From Galactobacillus timonensis (GTDB lineage Bacteria; Bacillota_I; Bacilli_A; Erysipelotrichales; Erysipelotrichaceae): DNA of 17,171 nt. Within the stretch, counting starts at the first letter, position 1, and each line of letters opens with the position of its first letter. The notes beneath the pieces are model-generated. The model did not search any database. It was given only the letters and a program-made list of their open reading frames with translations, and was not told where the DNA came from. The position numbers and the translations under genes are program-made. Below, piece by piece: positions 6,278 through 12,843 of this stretch. The stretch covers positions 43,635 through 60,805 of the forward strand of contig NZ_LT964741.1 of assembly GCF_900240265.1 (NCBI RefSeq). Direction: 5' to 3'.

Positions 6278-7570
6278 ATGTCATTTTTAACCGGACCGAT
6301 GCATGAGCATCTGAACGGGCATAAGGACCTGACCTGCGACAAGGAAGTCCTGACACTGCCTGAACCAGATGACCTTTATGTTCCGCTGGTCAACGGCCGT
6401 GCTGAGTGCAAGCCGCTGGTAGCTGCGGGGGATACGGTCAAAGCTGGCCAGAAGATTGGCGAGCCGACCAGTGCATTCTGGTATGTACCGGTGTTCTCAC
6501 CTGTTTCCGGAACGGTTGTCGGCGTTGAGAAACGCATGTCTTCCGGACTGAAGCCGGTGGATCATCTGCACATCAAGAATGATCACAAGCAGGAGACGGT
6601 ACGTGCCTTTGCTCCGTTTGACTGGGAGAAAGCGACGCGTGAGGAGCTGCTGAACTTTGTCAAGGAGGCTGGTATGGCCGGTCTTGGTGGCGCCGGGTTC
6701 CCGACATTCAACAAATATACGAAGGTCGATGGGATTGATCTCCTTATTATTAATGATGTTGAATGCGAGCCGTATCTGACGGCAGACCTTGCCAATACGC
6801 GTGCGCATCTGGATCTGCTCAAGGTCGGTGTGCTGGCGCTGCAGAAGCTGGCCGGCAATCCAAAGACCAAGGTTGCGATCAAGGCACACTGGACGAAGGA
6901 TGTCGAAGCTCTGAAGAAGCTGTTCGAAGGTACGACGGTTGAAGTTGCGCCGATGGAAGATCTGTATCCGATGGGATGGGAGCGTACGCTGGTGTATCAG
7001 CTGACGGGCAAGCGGTATGACCGTCTGCCGGCAGAGGCTGGATGTGCTCTGAATAACGTGTCGACGGCCATTGCGCTTGGCAATGCGCTGGTCAACGGTG
7101 CTCCGATCACCAAAAAGATGGTTACGGTTTCCGGCGATGCGGTGAAGGATCCGCACAATGTGCTGATCACGATCGGTACGCCGGCGGTGGAAGCTGTCAA
7201 GGCATGCGGAGGCTATACGAAGGATGATTGCCTGATCATTGCCGGCGGCCCGATGATGGGTTCCACGGTTCCGAATGATCAGTTCGTGATCGGTCTTTCC
7301 AATAACGGTCTCACGGTTCTTGAGAACAAGCCGCTGCAGGAAGTGAAGTGCCTGCGGTGCGGCAAGTGCACGGAAGTCTGCCCGGCCGGTCTGGAGCCGG
7401 TTCGGATCAACTTTGCCGAAAAGACCAAGAACATCGAGGATCTGAAGAAGCTCGATGTCAACAGCTGCATCCAGTGCGGTCTTTGCAGCTATATCTGCCC
7501 GTCGAAGATCGGCGTGACGGAAGGTGTTGTCAGAGCGAAGCGCTATATGGCTCTGGTAACCAAGAAGTGA
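6278..7570 (+). CDS. rnfC: RnfC, NADH/FMN-binding subunit with two 4Fe-4S motifs
   Basis: Peripheral cytoplasmic subunit of the Rnf complex that exchanges electrons with NAD(H). The 430-residue protein has an N-terminal RnfC barrel (about 1-110, with HLNGHKD at 11-17), a complex I 51-kDa-like nucleotide/FMN module with GMAGLGGAGFPTFNK (132-146) and NDVECEPYLTAD (159-170), an SLBB-like region (about 275-330), and two 4Fe-4S motifs: C358, C361, C364, C368 and C397, C400, C403, C407. All eight Cys are present. The open frame extends upstream to an ATG at 6062, but GGAAGGGG (6261-6268) and the extended -10 at 6238-6246 fix the start at 6278. First gene of the operon; a 16-nt gap separates it from rnfD. 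Confidence 0.95.
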   Translation: MSFLTGPMHEHLNGHKDLTCDKEVLTLPEPDDLYVPLVNGRAECKPLVAAGDTVKAGQKIGEPTSAFWYVPVFSPVSGTVVGVEKRMSSGLKPVDHLHIKNDHKQETVRAFAPFDWEKATREELLNFVKEAGMAGLGGAGFPTFNKYTKVDGIDLLIINDVECEPYLTADLANTRAHLDLLKVGVLALQKLAGNPKTKVAIKAHWTKDVEALKKLFEGTTVEVAPMEDLYPMGWERTLVYQLTGKRYDRLPAEAGCALNNVSTAIALGNALVNGAPITKKMVTVSGDAVKDPHNVLITIGTPAVEAVKACGGYTKDDCLIIAGGPMMGSTVPNDQFVIGLSNNGLTVLENKPLQEVKCLRCGKCTEVCPAGLEPVRINFAEKTKNIEDLKKLDVNSCIQCGLCSYICPSKIGVTEGVVRAKRYMALVTKK

Positions 7571-7586
7571 GAGGGAGGAAACAGAG

Positions 7587-9725
7587 ATGAAGCTGAGTTT
7601 TAAGGCCTCGCCGAACTACCGGTCGTCCCAGAGCACTTCTTCCATCATGCGGGATCTGACTCTGTGTCTGCTGGCAGTCACGGTGTTTGCGGCGGTATGG
7701 TATTTCAACGCTTATGGTTCTGCCTATGGTCTGCGGGTCATCGGCCTGACCTGTGCAGCGGTTGTTACGGCTCTTGTCGTTGACGCGCTGTGGTTCAAGG
7801 CGATGAAGCAGGATGTCAAGGCATCAATCCTGAGCAACTATTCCTGGGTGACAGCACTGATTCTGGTGCTGATCTCTCCGGTCAAGACAAGCTATTATGC
7901 GATGATCGTCTGCACGGCGATTGCCATCATCTTCGGTAAGATGGTGTTCGGCGGCTTCGGTCAGAATATCTTCAATCCGGCAGCCTTTGGTGAGGCGCTG
8001 CTGATGACGAACTTCGCCTCGACACAGAGTGCTGACTTCGTTACAAGCGCCACGCCGACGGTGACGGCAAACTCCTACGGCTGGCTGATGACGGCCGAGG
8101 ATCTTGGGTCGCTGCCGACGATCGGTGCGCTGTTTACGGGCAACTATCCCTCGACGATCGGAAGCACCTGTGCAATTCTTCTGATTCTGTGCTTCGTGTT
8201 CCTTGTGATGCGCAAGGACATTGACTGGCAGACGAGTGTTGTCTATGTTGCGACGATTTTTGTGGAAGGTACGCTTATCGGCCTGACGCGTGGTGCTTCG
8301 GCTTCGCTGGGTCTGATCCAGGTTCTGACGGGTGGTGTTCTGTTTGGAGCCGTATTCATGTTGACGGATCCGGTCACTTCGCCGGTTACGCTGCCGGGAC
8401 GTGTTGTGTTTGCAGCCGGTGCTGCAAGTCTGACACTTCTGTTCCGTCTGCGTTCCAATCTTGCGGATGGAGTGCTGTTCTCGATTCTTCTTATGAATGC
8501 GCTGACGCCGGCAATTGACAAGATGTTCGACGGCAACCAGATTCGCGATGCGAAGAAGTTTGCAAAGAAGGTATGGTGCACGCTGGTTGTTCTGCTGGCA
8601 CTGATGTTTGCGATCGGCTTCACCTGCTCGCATAAGGAGCCGGCGGCAGCTTCTGCCGGTTCTTCGTCCTCTGCTTCTTCATCATCGGCTTCCGAGGTGC
8701 TGGGCGATGCGGATTATTCTTCCGCAAATCCGACGGCTACCGACAACGGGGATGGTACGTACTCTGTTTCGGCCAAGGGGTTCGGCGGTGAGCTGACGGC
8801 GACGATCGGCGTTGAAAACGGTGCGATCACCAGCTATACGGATCTTTCCGGCAGTGACAACGGTGATGGCATTGGTGACGATTTCTTCACGGACGGCTAT
8901 CTGGATAAATATCAGGGTGTGACGCTGGATTCGGAAGTGGATTCGATTTCCGGTGCAACGTTCACGTCGAAGGCTGTCAATGGTATGGCGCAGGCGGCTC
9001 TTCGTGCTGCCAGCGGCGAAGATATGAGCGGGGCTGCAGCTTCATCCTCTGCTTCTGCTGCGACGCTTGGAACGGAGGATCTCTCTTCCGCCAATGCAGT
9101 GGCAACGGATAACGGTGACGGTACCTATGCTGTGACGGCCAAGGGCTTCAATGGTGAGCTGACGGCTACGATCGGCGTTGAAAACGGTGCGATCACAAGC
9201 TTTACGGATCTTGCCGGCGGAGACGATGGCGATGGTATCGGTGATAACTACTTCGCGGATGGCGGTCTGGATGGATTCGTCGGGGCGACGCTTGATTCGA
9301 GCATCGATGGTACGTCCGGTGCTACCTATACGTCAACGGCAGTGAAGGCAATGGCGCAGGCAGCTCTCAAGGCTGCGGCCGGCGGTGATACAGGTGCTGC
9401 GACGCTTGGCAGTGAGGATCTTTCCTCGGCCAAGGCAACGGCAACTGCCAACGGCGATGGAACCTATGCTGTAACAGCCAAGGGTTTCAATGGTGAGCTG
9501 ACGGCGACAATCGCCGTTGAAAACGGTGCGATCACAAGCTTTACGGATCTTGCCGGCGGTGACAACGGCGATGGTATCGGTGATAACTACTTCGCAGATG
9601 GCGGTCTGGATGAATTCGTCGGTGCGACGCTTGATTCGAGCATCGATGGTACGTCCGGTGCTACCTATACGTCGACGGCTGTGAAGGCGATGGCGCAGGC
9701 GGCTCTGAAGGCTGCGGCTGAGTGA
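7587..9725 (+). CDS. rnfD: RnfD fused to three exported FMN-binding domains
   Basis: A 712-residue fusion, about twice the usual RnfD length. Residues 1-320 are RnfD (NqrB/RnfD family), a multi-span subunit carrying a covalent flavin; NIFNPAAFGEA (127-137) and LTDPVTSPVTLPGR (259-272) are conserved. Its flavinylation site seems to be TSAT (153-156, acceptor Thr156), with Ser for the usual Gly. A Lys-rich segment (323-328) and an additional hydrophobic helix (329-346) follow, then a Ser/Ala linker (354-370) and three FMN_bind domains of RnfG type (about 385-475, 505-595, 618-708). Each has SGAT (455-458, 577-580, 690-693), the site ApbE modifies. Each also has a DGIGD loop where RnfG has PGIG. 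The positive-inside rule places the new helix so that the tail is outside the membrane. GGGAGG (7573-7578) supports the start. The fusion implies up to four covalent flavins in one chain. Confidence 0.93.
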   Translation: MKLSFKASPNYRSSQSTSSIMRDLTLCLLAVTVFAAVWYFNAYGSAYGLRVIGLTCAAVVTALVVDALWFKAMKQDVKASILSNYSWVTALILVLISPVKTSYYAMIVCTAIAIIFGKMVFGGFGQNIFNPAAFGEALLMTNFASTQSADFVTSATPTVTANSYGWLMTAEDLGSLPTIGALFTGNYPSTIGSTCAILLILCFVFLVMRKDIDWQTSVVYVATIFVEGTLIGLTRGASASLGLIQVLTGGVLFGAVFMLTDPVTSPVTLPGRVVFAAGAASLTLLFRLRSNLADGVLFSILLMNALTPAIDKMFDGNQIRDAKKFAKKVWCTLVVLLALMFAIGFTCSHKEPAAASAGSSSSASSSSASEVLGDADYSSANPTATDNGDGTYSVSAKGFGGELTATIGVENGAITSYTDLSGSDNGDGIGDDFFTDGYLDKYQGVTLDSEVDSISGATFTSKAVNGMAQAALRAASGEDMSGAAASSSASAATLGTEDLSSANAVATDNGDGTYAVTAKGFNGELTATIGVENGAITSFTDLAGGDDGDGIGDNYFADGGLDGFVGATLDSSIDGTSGATYTSTAVKAMAQAALKAAAGGDTGAATLGSEDLSSAKATATANGDGTYAVTAKGFNGELTATIAVENGAITSFTDLAGGDNGDGIGDNYFADGGLDEFVGATLDSSIDGTSGATYTSTAVKAMAQAALKAAAE
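9060..9725 (+). repeat. rnfD: 339-bp tandem duplication encoding FMN-binding domains 2 and 3 of RnfD
   Basis: Copy 1 is 9060-9398, copy 2 is 9399-9725 (last copy ends at the stop codon). The period is 113 codons (SGAT Thr580 to Thr693). Long stretches are near identical at DNA level, for instance around the SGAT codons, while domain 1 (about 8697-9059) is clearly diverged and spaced 122 codons away. This points to an older duplication for domain 1 and a recent one, or recent gene conversion, for 2 and 3. Confidence 0.9.
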
Positions 9726-9737
9726 GGAGGCTGAACG

Positions 9738-10250
9738 ATGAAAAAGGATTCGACAGGATATAAGGTCGTTCTTCTTGGCGTTCTGTGTGCGATCTGCGGA
9801 TTACTGCTTGCGGTTGTCAACAGTCTGACGGCGCCGGTAATTGCGGAGCGTTCGCTGGCGGCTGAGAAGGAAAATCTGGATAAGATCTATCCGGGTGCTG
9901 AGTTCACGGAAGTGACCAACTTCAAGGATGATACGGGACTTGTGCAGAGTGTGTTCCAGGCGGAAGGCAAGGGCTATGTGTTCAAGGTTTCCGGCATGGG
10001 CTACAACTCCAACGGTTTCACGTTCATGATTGCGTTCAATAACGATGGTACGTGCGGCGGATTTACTGCTGTTGAGCAGAGTGAGTCGCCGGGCATCGGT
10101 GCACGTGCCTTTGAGGATGATTACGTTTCGCAGATTTCGCAGATTACGGCTACGGAAGATGCGCCGCTTCTCTCGGGTGCGACGCTGACGACGACAGCCA
10201 TCCGCAAGGGTGTTGCGGCGGCTGAAGCTGTGTTTGCGCAGCTGAATTGA
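9738..10250 (+). CDS. rnfG: RnfG, membrane-anchored covalent FMN subunit
   Basis: A 170-residue protein, slightly shorter than usual for RnfG. One N-terminal membrane helix (about 8-30), then an extracytosolic FMN_bind domain (about 75-168) with the ESPGIGARAF loop (116-125) and the flavinylation site SGATLTT (146-152; acceptor Thr149). It relays electrons between the RnfA/RnfE Fe-S site and RnfD. AGGAGG at 9725-9730 overlaps the rnfD stop codon, with 7-nt spacing. It is the free-standing counterpart of the three domains fused to RnfD, but is clearly diverged from them, so the fused domains are additional rather than a replacement for RnfG. Confidence 0.95.
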   Translation: MKKDSTGYKVVLLGVLCAICGLLLAVVNSLTAPVIAERSLAAEKENLDKIYPGAEFTEVTNFKDDTGLVQSVFQAEGKGYVFKVSGMGYNSNGFTFMIAFNNDGTCGGFTAVEQSESPGIGARAFEDDYVSQISQITATEDAPLLSGATLTTTAIRKGVAAAEAVFAQLN

Positions 10251-10261
10251 GGAGGACGGAT

Positions 10262-10972
10262 ATGAGCGAATCTAAGAAGAAGATGAGCTTTGGCAAAGAG
10301 CTCATTGTGAACAATCCGGTCTTCGGGCTGTACCTGGGCATCTGCTCGACGCTGGGCATTACGACGGCGCTGGACAATGCGATCGGTATGGGCATGGCCG
10401 TTATTGTGATTCTGGTGCTTTCCAATGTTGTGATTTCTCTGATTGCAAAGATTACGCCGGACGAGATTCATATTCCGGTTTACATCGTGATCATTGCGAC
10501 CCTGGTTACCATCGTTGAGCTGCTGATGCAGGCATATATGCCGACGCTGTTCTCGACGCTGGGTGCCTTCGTTGATCTGATTGTTGTAAACTGCATTATT
10601 CTGGGCCGTGCGGAAGCGTATGCGTGCAACCACAATGTTGCGGAAAGTGCGCGTGACGGCTTCATGATGGGTCTTGCGTATACGTGCTCGCTGCTGGCGA
10701 TGAGCATCATCCGTCAGATTCTGGGTACTGGTGTTCTTTCCATGAGCAATCCGTTTACGCAGGCAACGATCTTCTCGCTTCGTCTGATTCCGGATGCCTA
10801 CACGATTCCGGTATTTACGAGTCAGACCGGCGCGTTCCTGACGTTCGCAGTTTTGGCGGCAGTTGTCGCTACCATCAAGAACAAGGATGCGGACAAGGAA
10901 GAAGCAGCTGCGAAGGCTGCCAAGATTGAGGCAGCCAAGAAGGCAGCGGCTGCCAAGGGGGCTAAGGCATGA
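10262..10972 (+). CDS. rnfE: RnfE, membrane subunit
   Basis: A 236-residue integral membrane protein with about six helices. Together with RnfA it forms a pseudo-symmetric pair that holds a [2Fe-2S] cluster inside the membrane; the expected Cys in LGICSTLG (C28) and VNCIILGRAEAY (C111) are both present. The C-terminus (about 211-236) is an unusual charged tail rich in Ala and Lys, likely a cytoplasmic helix. The frame opens at 10247, but AGGAGG (10250-10255) with 6-nt spacing picks ATG 10262. Its stop overlaps the rnfA start in ATGA (10969-10972). Confidence 0.95.
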   Translation: MSESKKKMSFGKELIVNNPVFGLYLGICSTLGITTALDNAIGMGMAVIVILVLSNVVISLIAKITPDEIHIPVYIVIIATLVTIVELLMQAYMPTLFSTLGAFVDLIVVNCIILGRAEAYACNHNVAESARDGFMMGLAYTCSLLAMSIIRQILGTGVLSMSNPFTQATIFSLRLIPDAYTIPVFTSQTGAFLTFAVLAAVVATIKNKDADKEEAAAKAAKIEAAKKAAAAKGAKA

Positions 10973-11550
10973 CAGCAGCATCTCTGTTTACGCTGTTCAT
11001 CAGCGGTGTTCTGGTAAACAACATCATTCTGGCGCGCTTCATCGGTATGTGCCCGTTCATGGGAGTTTCGACGAAGCTGTCCTCTGCCATCGGCATGGGA
11101 CTTGCCGTTATCTTCGTTATCTTCGGTGCTTCGGTACTTTCGTGGCTTCTGTACTACTATGTCCTGGTACCGCTGGACATTACGTATATGAAGTTGATCT
11201 GCTTCATTCTTCTGATTGCGTCGTTCGTTCAGTTTGTTGAGATGTTCATCAAGAAGCAGAGCCCGTCGCTGTATAAGTCGCTCGGCATTTATCTGCCGCT
11301 GATTACGACGAACTGCGCGGTTCTGTATGTGGCTCTCGATAACATTTCGCAGGAATACAATCTGATTCAGACGATGGTGAATTCGATTGCGGTTCCGCTG
11401 GGATTCATGCTTGTGCTGGTTCTGTTCGCGACCATCCGTGAACGTCTGGCCGGCAATGATATTCCGCGTGCATTCAAGGGCAATCCGATTGCCTTCGTTG
11501 TGGCGGCGATTCTGGCGGTAGCGTTCTCGGCTTTCGCAGGCATTGCGTAA
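10969..11550 (+). CDS. rnfA: RnfA, membrane subunit
   Basis: A 193-residue membrane protein with six hydrophobic segments, the usual RnfA length. The two cluster ligands shared with RnfE are present: C28 in FIGMCPFMG and C116 in ITTNCAVLY. NNIILARFIG (17-26) is a family hallmark. It starts within the rnfE stop (ATGA overlap) and its TAA overlaps the next ATG by one base (TAATG at 11548-11552), so translation of rnfE, rnfA and the 65-residue gene should be coupled. Confidence 0.96.
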   Translation: MTAASLFTLFISGVLVNNIILARFIGMCPFMGVSTKLSSAIGMGLAVIFVIFGASVLSWLLYYYVLVPLDITYMKLICFILLIASFVQFVEMFIKKQSPSLYKSLGIYLPLITTNCAVLYVALDNISQEYNLIQTMVNSIAVPLGFMLVLVLFATIRERLAGNDIPRAFKGNPIAFVVAAILAVAFSAFAGIA

Positions 11551-11747
11551 TGAGCGGACTTTATGCTTTATTGATCGGAGCTGTGCTGGCTGGTCTGGCA
11601 GGGTTTCTGACAGTGAAGAATCATCGTACGCCGGTGCCGGAGGGCTGTGAGAATCTGAAGCCTGACTGCAAGGGGTGCGGTATTGCGGATTGCGCTGTGC
11701 GTCAGTCCGATGCGAAGAAGGAAAACAAAGGAGAAACAGTATGCTGA
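11550..11747 (+). CDS. 65-residue membrane-anchored four-Cys protein, candidate new Rnf subunit
   Basis: I do not recognise this protein. Residues 4-22 are one hydrophobic helix, followed by positive residues (KNHR) that place the rest in the cytoplasm. Then come four Cys: C33, C40, C43, C48 (C-x6-C-x2-C-x4-C, with GCENLKPDCKGCGIADCAV). The C-x2-C-x4-C core matches the start of the RnfB cluster motif C-x2-C-x4-C-x16-C in the next gene, but the fourth Cys is before it rather than after it. It is locked into the operon: TAATG overlap with rnfA at its start and a 7-base overlap with rnfB at its end (stop 11745-11747, rnfB ATG 11741). A role as a small Fe-S electron relay at RnfA/RnfE is inference; zinc binding is an alternative. 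It ends with a fifth Cys (C65). Confidence 0.75.
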   Translation: MSGLYALLIGAVLAGLAGFLTVKNHRTPVPEGCENLKPDCKGCGIADCAVRQSDAKKENKGETVC

Positions 11748-12022
11748 AAGCGGCATTGATGATGCTGGTACTTGGCGGTGTGTGCGGCCTGATCCTTGGC
11801 TTTGCGTCCGTAAAGTTCCATGTGGAAGTAGATACGCGGGAACAGGATCTTCTCGCGATGCTGCCGGGATATAACTGCGGCGGCTGCGGCTATCCGGGCT
11901 GCGCCGGTATGGCGGCTGCGCTTGCAGACGGTACGGGCGACATCGAAAAGTGCAAGCCTTCGAAGCCTGAAAAGAAGGCTGAAATCAAGCAGTGGCTCAA
12001 GGATCATCCGAAGCAGGCGTAA
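11741..12022 (+). CDS. rnfB: RnfB reduced to membrane anchor and one four-Cys cluster
   Basis: A 93-residue protein, far shorter than usual RnfB (roughly 180 residues or more). Residues 4-23 form the N-terminal membrane helix; residues 41-72 form the RnfB-type 4Fe-4S (Fes) domain with C46, C49, C54 and C71 (NCGGCGYPGCAGMAAAL). The chain then ends in a Lys-rich tail (KPSKPEKKAEIKQWLKDHP). The ferredoxin-like 2[4Fe-4S] module, which takes electrons from ferredoxin in standard Rnf, is absent. No frameshifted remainder follows: a clean terminator begins 28 bases after the stop. AAAGGAG (11727-11733) supports ATG 11741. So this is a genuine short form rather than a broken gene, as far as the window shows. 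Confidence 0.88.
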   Translation: MLKAALMMLVLGGVCGLILGFASVKFHVEVDTREQDLLAMLPGYNCGGCGYPGCAGMAAALADGTGDIEKCKPSKPEKKAEIKQWLKDHPKQA

Positions 12023-12050
12023 TCTGCCGGTGATCTGAAAAAGGAAACAG

Positions 12051-12079
12051 GGTCGGGTTCTTCGGAATCCGGCCTTTTT
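12051..12079 (+). terminator. rnf operon terminator
   Basis: GGTCGGGTTC (12051-12060), loop TTCG, GAATCCGGCC (12065-12074; two G-T pairs), then TTTTT. A 10-bp stem with a stable tetraloop, 28 bases after rnfB. Confidence 0.92.
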
Positions 12080-12110
12080 CTGTCTATGGAATCGTGGAGG
12101 CATTGTGTTT

Positions 12111-12839
12111 ATGAAGATGGATATTGTAAGAAAGGTGTTTGGTGTCGTTGCTTTGTCGCTGGCTCTTCTTCTGACGCTGCATCAGGCGGTTGGAATGCTG
12201 GCGGAAAAGAAGATGGAACTTGTGACTACCTTTGTGGCGGCGCGGGATATTCCACCCCGCACCAAAATTGAGGAGGCGGATCTTCTGGAGATGCAGGTGC
12301 CGCAGGCCTACCTGATGGAATATGCATGTACACAGAAGGAGGAAATCATCGGCCGCTATACGGAGATTGCGGGGATGATACCGGCCGGATCGCCATTCTA
12401 CAGGACGATGCTCTTTGAGGAAAGTGAGCTTCCGGATTATCCGGCAACACTGCTGCGGGAGGGGCAGTCTGCCTATTCGCTGGCGGTAGATCTGACCAGG
12501 GCGGGCGGAAGTCCGGCTGCGGGAATGTATGTGGATGTGTTTGGTACGGTGACAGGAAGGGACGGGACCATGGTGAGCGGTGCGCTACTTGAACATGTGC
12601 GCATTTTGAGTGTGAAGGATGCGCAGGGTCTTTCCATTGCGGATCCTAACAGCAGCGGTCTGCCCTATGTGGTGCTGCTGGCGGTTAAGTCAAGGGATGT
12701 CGCGATGCTGACACAGATTGAAAAGGCTGGTGAGCTGCGGCTGTTTGCTTCGTCGGAAAGCTATGGGAGTGGGCAGGAGGCAGTCAAGGCTGCGGATTCG
12801 CCATTGGTGGAATGGTATGAGGCATTGGATGTAGAATAA
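12111..12839 (+). CDS. CpaB/RcpC-like SAF-domain protein
   Basis: A 242-residue protein: N-terminal membrane helix (about 8-30), a SAF domain (about 37-103, with VAARDIPPRTKIEEADL at 42-58 and GMIPAGSPFYR at 88-98), then an RcpC-like C-terminal region (about 117-215, SLAVDLTRAGGSPAAGMYVDVF). CpaB proteins support Flp/type IVb pilus assembly at the cell envelope, but no other pilus gene is in the window. Start choice: GGAGG at 12096-12100 is 10 nt before ATG 12111; GTG at 12105 is in frame but spaced only 4 nt. It follows the rnf terminator, so it belongs to a separate unit with the transglycosylase 4 bases downstream. Confidence 0.75.
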   Translation: MKMDIVRKVFGVVALSLALLLTLHQAVGMLAEKKMELVTTFVAARDIPPRTKIEEADLLEMQVPQAYLMEYACTQKEEIIGRYTEIAGMIPAGSPFYRTMLFEESELPDYPATLLREGQSAYSLAVDLTRAGGSPAAGMYVDVFGTVTGRDGTMVSGALLEHVRILSVKDAQGLSIADPNSSGLPYVVLLAVKSRDVAMLTQIEKAGELRLFASSESYGSGQEAVKAADSPLVEWYEALDVE

Positions 12840-12843
12840 GTCC

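Noticed and set aside
6497..7156. Long antisense open frame (219 codons) opposite rnfC
   Set aside because: The plus-strand frame is clearly RnfC with intact motifs; the antisense frame has biased Arg/His-rich content and no ribosome binding site.
7824..8633. 269-codon antisense open frame opposite rnfD
   Set aside because: A shadow of a well-defined membrane protein gene; composition (Arg, Gln, Asn, His-rich) is that of a complement of hydrophobic codons.
8600..8660. Possible lipoprotein signal (GFTCS) at the RnfD core/tail junction, which would cut off the FMN-binding part
   Set aside because: Residues before Cys347 (G, F, T) do not fit a lipobox, and signal peptidases rarely act on an internal late helix; a plain additional membrane helix is simpler.
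8697..9725. CRISPR array or satellite repeat because of repeated DNA
   Set aside because: The periodicity is in whole codons and follows protein domains; units of about 339-366 bp are coding and have no spacers.
10121..10981. 286-codon antisense open frame opposite rnfG and rnfE
   Set aside because: Same reason: RnfE is unmistakable on the plus strand and the antisense frame has no features of a protein family.
12023..12050. Frameshift hiding the missing part of RnfB
   Set aside because: Only 28 bases separate the stop from the operon terminator, and no frame there or after it encodes the CxxCxxCxxxC motifs of the missing module.
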